From Halobacteriovorax sp. (GTDB lineage Bacteria > Bdellovibrionota > Bacteriovoracia > Bacteriovoracales > Bacteriovoracaceae), in contig NZAF01000180.1 in NCBI GenBank assembly GCA_002686115.1, forward strand, positions 1 to 6,829: a stretch of 6,829 bases of DNA, read 5' to 3'. A program made the translations under genes and the position numbers. The notes under the pieces were generated by a model. The model did no database searches. It saw nothing but the letters and a program-made list of their open reading frames with translations, and was not told the origin of the DNA. Shown here piece by piece: positions 5,378-6,829 of the stretch; position 1 is the first letter of the stretch, and each line of letters starts with the position of its first letter.

Positions 5378-5383
5378 AGGGAG
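5378..5383 (+). promoter_or_regulatory. Shine-Dalgarno that fixes the fabF start
   Basis: AGGGAG lies 5 bp before ATG 5389. It decides between this ATG and the in-frame TTG at 5356, which would put the ribosome-binding site inside the gene and add 11 residues absent from FabF proteins. Confidence 0.75.
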
Positions 5384-5388
5384 AGAAT

Positions 5389-6633
5389 ATGACGAAAAGA
5401 GTAGTCATCACTGGAATGGGGGCCATTTGTGGTCTTGGACATAATCTTAATGATATTTGGAACGGACTTTTAGAGGGACGCTCTGGAGTATCTGTTGCTG
5501 ATAGCTATGATATAAGCTCACTCGCTATTCAAATTGCTGGCGAAGTTAAGAACTTCGAAATTAGTGACGACATTCTCCCTGCTAAAGAAGCAAGCCGTTA
5601 TGATCGCTTTATACATTTTGCCTTACATGCAACTGACGAAGCATTAAAAGATTCAGGCGTTGATATTGAAAAACAAAAAGAAAAAGTTGGAGCTATTCTA
5701 GGTGTTGGAATGGGTGGTTTTCCTATGACTGAGACAACTGGAAAGACATTTGTTGAACGAGGGCCTAGAAGAATTTCACCTTTCTTTATTCCTGGTATCA
5801 TTCCTAATATGGCAACAGGTCTATTGAGCATTAGATATGGTTTCATGGGTGTTAATTACACTGTTGCAAGTGCTTGTGCTTCTTCATGTCACGCTATTTC
5901 TTCTGCTTGTGATGAAATTAGGTCTGGTCGTCATGACGTGATGATTACTGGTGGAGCAGAATCTACAGTTTGTAACCTTGCCATGGGTGGATTTATTAAT
6001 ATGAAAGCATTTTCTAAAAGAGTTGATGAACCACAAAAAGCTTCTCGTCCATTTGATACTGATAGAGATGGATTTGTTATGGGAGAAGGAGCTGGAGTTC
6101 TTATCTTAGAAGACTATGACAAAGCAGTTGCCAGAGGTGCAAAAATATATGCAGAAATAAAAGGTTTTGGTGCATCTAGTGATGCTCACCATATCACAGC
6201 TCCACATCCAGAAGGATTAGGTGCAATTTCATGTATGAATAAGGCCATTGAAAATGCAGGTATCAAACCCTCTGAAATTGATTACGTCAATGCTCACGGA
6301 ACTTCTACTCCACTTGGAGATAAAGCTGAAACAGGAGCGATCAAAGAAGTTCTAGGAACTGAAAATGCTAAAAAGATTAATGTCTCATCAACTAAGTCGA
6401 TGACAGGGCATCTTCTAGGTGCCGCAGGTGGAATTGAAACAGTTTTTACGGCAAAGGCAATTGAAACAGGTATTATACCTCCAACGATTAACCTTGATAA
6501 TCAAGACCCAGAATGTGATTTAAATTATACTCCTCATAAACCAGTGGAACGTAAAATTAGATATGCCATTAACAATTCATTTGGTTTTGGCTCTACCAAC
6601 TCTTCTCTTGTACTTGGTAGTATTACAGAATAA
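5389..6633 (+). CDS. fabF: 3-oxoacyl-[acyl-carrier-protein] synthase II
   Basis: This condensing enzyme joins malonyl-ACP to acyl-ACP, releasing CO2, in the elongation cycle of cytoplasmic type II fatty acid synthesis. The protein has 414 residues (E. coli FabF about 413) and begins with the usual KRVVITGMGAICGLG. The active site is complete: nucleophile Cys163 (VASACASSCHAIS), His303 (NAHGTSTPLGD), Lys336 and His341 (SSTKSMTGHLLGAAGG), and the gatekeeper Phe400 in the NNSFGFGSTN loop. The acyl-pocket and dimer landmarks GVGMGG, SPFFIPGIIPNM and FDTDRDGFVMGEGAG are all present. A second Cys (Cys167) follows the nucleophile, where Gly-Ala or Gly-Asn is commoner. It probably forms an operon with glyA, 9 bp downstream, while acpP is separated by about 5 kb of other genes. 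FabB is excluded by the Lys/Phe motifs and FabF-like length. Confidence 0.96.
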   Translation: MTKRVVITGMGAICGLGHNLNDIWNGLLEGRSGVSVADSYDISSLAIQIAGEVKNFEISDDILPAKEASRYDRFIHFALHATDEALKDSGVDIEKQKEKVGAILGVGMGGFPMTETTGKTFVERGPRRISPFFIPGIIPNMATGLLSIRYGFMGVNYTVASACASSCHAISSACDEIRSGRHDVMITGGAESTVCNLAMGGFINMKAFSKRVDEPQKASRPFDTDRDGFVMGEGAGVLILEDYDKAVARGAKIYAEIKGFGASSDAHHITAPHPEGLGAISCMNKAIENAGIKPSEIDYVNAHGTSTPLGDKAETGAIKEVLGTENAKKINVSSTKSMTGHLLGAAGGIETVFTAKAIETGIIPPTINLDNQDPECDLNYTPHKPVERKIRYAINNSFGFGSTNSSLVLGSITE

Positions 6634-6642
6634 GGAAAAAAT

Positions 6643-6829
6643 ATGTTTTTAAAAAACGCACAAAGCTTTGAAACAATGGATTCAGAAGTTTTCGCACTTA
6701 CAAATCAAGAACTCAAAAGACAAGAAGAAGGGCTTGAATTGATTGCATCAGAAAACTATGCTTCACCCGCTGTGATGCAAGCTCAGGGATCAATCTTAAC
6801 AAATAAGTATGCTGAAGGTCTTCCAGGCA
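6643..6829 (+). CDS. glyA: Serine hydroxymethyltransferase, N-terminal part (3' end outside window)
   Basis: This is the first 62 codons of the PLP enzyme that converts serine and tetrahydrofolate into glycine and 5,10-methylene-tetrahydrofolate. The diagnostic N-terminal sequence is complete: NQELKRQEEGLELIASENYA, followed by SPAVMQAQGSILTNKYAEGLPG, which matches E. coli GlyA almost residue for residue in ELIASENY and in MQAQGS followed by LTNKYAEG. The Glu and Tyr of SENY are at the folate/serine site. The PLP lysine lies beyond the window. A full enzyme has about 415 residues. The Shine-Dalgarno AAGGA (6632-6636) overlaps the fabF stop codon and lies 6 bp before ATG, so fabF and glyA are closely coupled. 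A fabF-glyA neighbourhood is seen in several proteobacterial lineages. Confidence 0.97.
   Translation, partial: MFLKNAQSFETMDSEVFALTNQELKRQEEGLELIASENYASPAVMQAQGSILTNKYAEGLPG

Noticed and set aside
5356..5388. Extension of FabF to a TTG start at 5356
   Set aside because: It would place the good AGGGAG ribosome-binding site inside the gene, and FabF proteins begin at the KRVVITG region reached from ATG 5389.

Overview
The window is AT-rich (roughly one third G+C by eye) bacterial DNA with housekeeping fatty-acid/one-carbon genes at its edges and about 5 kb of accessory genes between them. The left edge is the 3' end of acpP (acyl carrier protein). The right edge is fabF (beta-ketoacyl-ACP synthase II), followed directly by the 5' end of glyA (serine hydroxymethyltransferase). 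acpP and fabF are adjacent in very many bacteria, so the five genes between 200 and 5220 look like an insertion into an ancestral acpP-fabF-glyA cluster. Low G+C, a TIGR02147/DUF4423 regulator and several exported proteins of no recognised family suggest a predatory Bdellovibrionota member, most likely Bacteriovorax/Halobacteriovorax-like. This assignment is an inference from gene content.

Layout. acpP ends at 139 and is closed by a strong intrinsic terminator (151-179). A 154-residue lysine-rich protein of unknown function follows (200-664). A 138-bp gap then carries repeats and candidate promoter elements. Next is a two-gene unit with a 4-bp ATGA overlap: a TIGR02147-type HTH regulator (803-1618) and a 493-residue predicted lipoprotein (1615-3096), closed by a second clear terminator (3102-3128).

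A second two-gene unit follows. It contains a secreted serine hydrolase of the beta-lactamase/esterase superfamily (3249-4340) and, overlapping it by one base behind a perfect AGGAGG, a small exported four-cysteine protein (4340-4666). The small protein resembles a module that I recall as an N-terminal extension in some larger serine hydrolases. Its stop codon overlaps the stop codon of a convergent gene on the minus strand (4663-5220), a basic exported protein of unknown function. That gene and fabF are divergent across a 168-bp region that holds a perfect 12-bp palindrome and candidate promoters for both directions.

How the genes may work together. FabF uses acyl-ACP as substrate, so acpP and fabF still belong to one pathway, but the terminator after acpP and the intervening genes mean fabF-glyA is probably transcribed separately. 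The regulator probably controls itself and its coupled lipoprotein gene. The hydrolase and the small Cys protein are both exported and translationally coupled, which suggests a shared envelope role such as hydrolysis of a cell-wall peptide, amide or ester. No CRISPR array, tRNA, rRNA, transposase or IS end was recognised.
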